Below, piece after piece: positions 63,225 through 64,000 of a stretch of DNA of 64,000 nucleotides (position 1 is the stretch's first letter; every line of letters begins with the position of its first letter). A program made the position numbers and the translations under genes. Source of the DNA: Amyelois transitella (taxonomy: Eukaryota; Arthropoda; Insecta; Lepidoptera; Pyralidae); assembly GCF_032362555.1 (NCBI RefSeq), contig NC_083514.1, forward strand, positions 186,001-250,000, read 5' to 3'. The notes below the pieces were generated by a model. The model saw only the letters and a list, made by a program, of their open reading frames with translations. It did not search any database and was not told the origin of the DNA.

Positions 63225-63511
63225 ATTTACATACGTATATATATATATATCATCACGTCTATATCCATGACGGGGTAGACAGAGCCAACAGTCTTGAAAA
63301 GACTGAAAGGCCACGTTCAGCTGCATGGCTTAGTAATGGAATTGAGATTCAAATAGTGACAAGCTGCTATCCAATCGCCTGTAAGAGCTGGGAATCCCAA
63401 GTTTATAAGCCTATCACTTAGTCGCCTTTTACGACATCCACGTTGAAGAGATGAAGTTGTCCTATTCTCAGTCCTATATTCTAATAAAGTGCCGGGAACC
63501 ACACGGCAAAC
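63225..63511 (-). repeat. Family A retroposon, full length
   Basis: TACGTATATATATATATATC tail region to GTGCCGGGAACCACACGGCA. Confidence 0.88.
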
Positions 63512-63829
63512 ACTACATTATTTATGACATATTATGATTATCATTGCATTAATTGGCAAGCAGAGCCAATATTCACATCTAATAATTACTCATTAACTCT
63601 CTCTAAATATGTGTCTGTGTGTCTTGTAATGATGTAACAGACAACCTCGCCGAGCCGTCGACCCCTGGTCTGGGGCCGCTCACATTTGGTGCTCTGCCAG
63701 CAAGCAACGCCGGGTGAAGTAGTTGTATGTTGCATTTTGCCAAAGTTAAGTGTCATTTGATTGGGTGTTCTCGCGTCTTTGTCTGTTTAAATATATTTCA
63801 TGATCCATTTAGTTGTACATACATACATA
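63512..63829. other. Spacer without recognised features
   Basis: GC-richer around 63645-63715, but no open frame with splice sites was seen. Confidence 0.4.
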
Positions 63830-64000
63830 CCGTGCCGTGTGGTTCCCGGCACATATAAAAAAAAAAGAATAGGACCACTCTATCTCTTTCCCATGGATGT
63901 CGTTAAAGGCGACTAAGGGATAGGCTTACAAACTTGGTATTCTTTTTTAGGCGACAGGCTAGCACCCTGTCACTATTTGAATCTCAATTCTATCATTAAG
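63830..64000 (+). repeat. Family A retroposon, cut by the window edge
   Basis: CCGTGCCGTGTGGTTCCCGG to CTATCATTAAG at the end of the window; preceded by (CATA)n. Confidence 0.88.

Overview
The window is nuclear DNA from an insect, most likely a moth or butterfly. It is AT-rich, its genes are split by GT-AG introns, and it is full of short retroposed repeats of the kind known from lepidopteran genomes. Nothing prokaryotic, viral or CRISPR-like was seen. The order-level call rests on repeat style and protein resemblance recalled without a database search.

Layout. (1) 1-3370: the 5' coding exon of a TMF1-type golgin on the minus strand (948-2855, continuing past the left edge) and, 415 bases upstream of its ATG, an intron-containing tRNA-Ile(UAU) on the plus strand. 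(2) 5088-10074: a complete six-exon minus-strand gene for the Golgi membrane protein TVP23, assembled here from splice sites whose phases all agree. Its introns carry many repeats, including a large inverted repeat and a decayed copy of its own exon 3. (3) 11769-12237: first exon of a ZNRF-type E3 ubiquitin ligase on the plus strand, with two upstream ORFs. No later ZNRF exon was recognised, so its first intron appears to run for at least 51.7 kb to the right edge.

(4) 12238-64000: this intron-like region holds three plus-strand sites where a good 3' splice site (branch site, pyrimidine tract, CAG) is followed directly by a 5' splice site (GTACGT, GTAAGA, GTATGT). They lie at 21943/21944, 32166/32167 and 48252/48253. 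This is the signature of recursive (ratchet) splicing. The same region also holds a second plausible promoter plus first exon (35867-35961, N-terminal MGQVFG), a GC-richer candidate first exon with a reading-frame conflict (15986-16224), a broken small cysteine-rich secreted-protein gene (21589-21995) and a candidate 66-base exon (61282-61347).

(5) Repeats. Family A (about 260 bp, 5' hairpin, 3' (ATGT)n tail) is present in over 40 copies and fragments, several with target-site duplications. Family B looks like the 3' end of a LINE and shares its last 45 bp or so with family A, so B is the likely source of the machinery that moves A. Also present are a tRNA-derived SINE (family S), LINE 3' ends or other retroelements (families C, D, E, F, G), foldback elements and several perfect hairpins.

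TMF1 and TVP23 are both known Golgi/vesicle proteins and ZNRF proteins act on endosomal/lysosomal membranes, but nothing in the sequence shows that the three are co-regulated.
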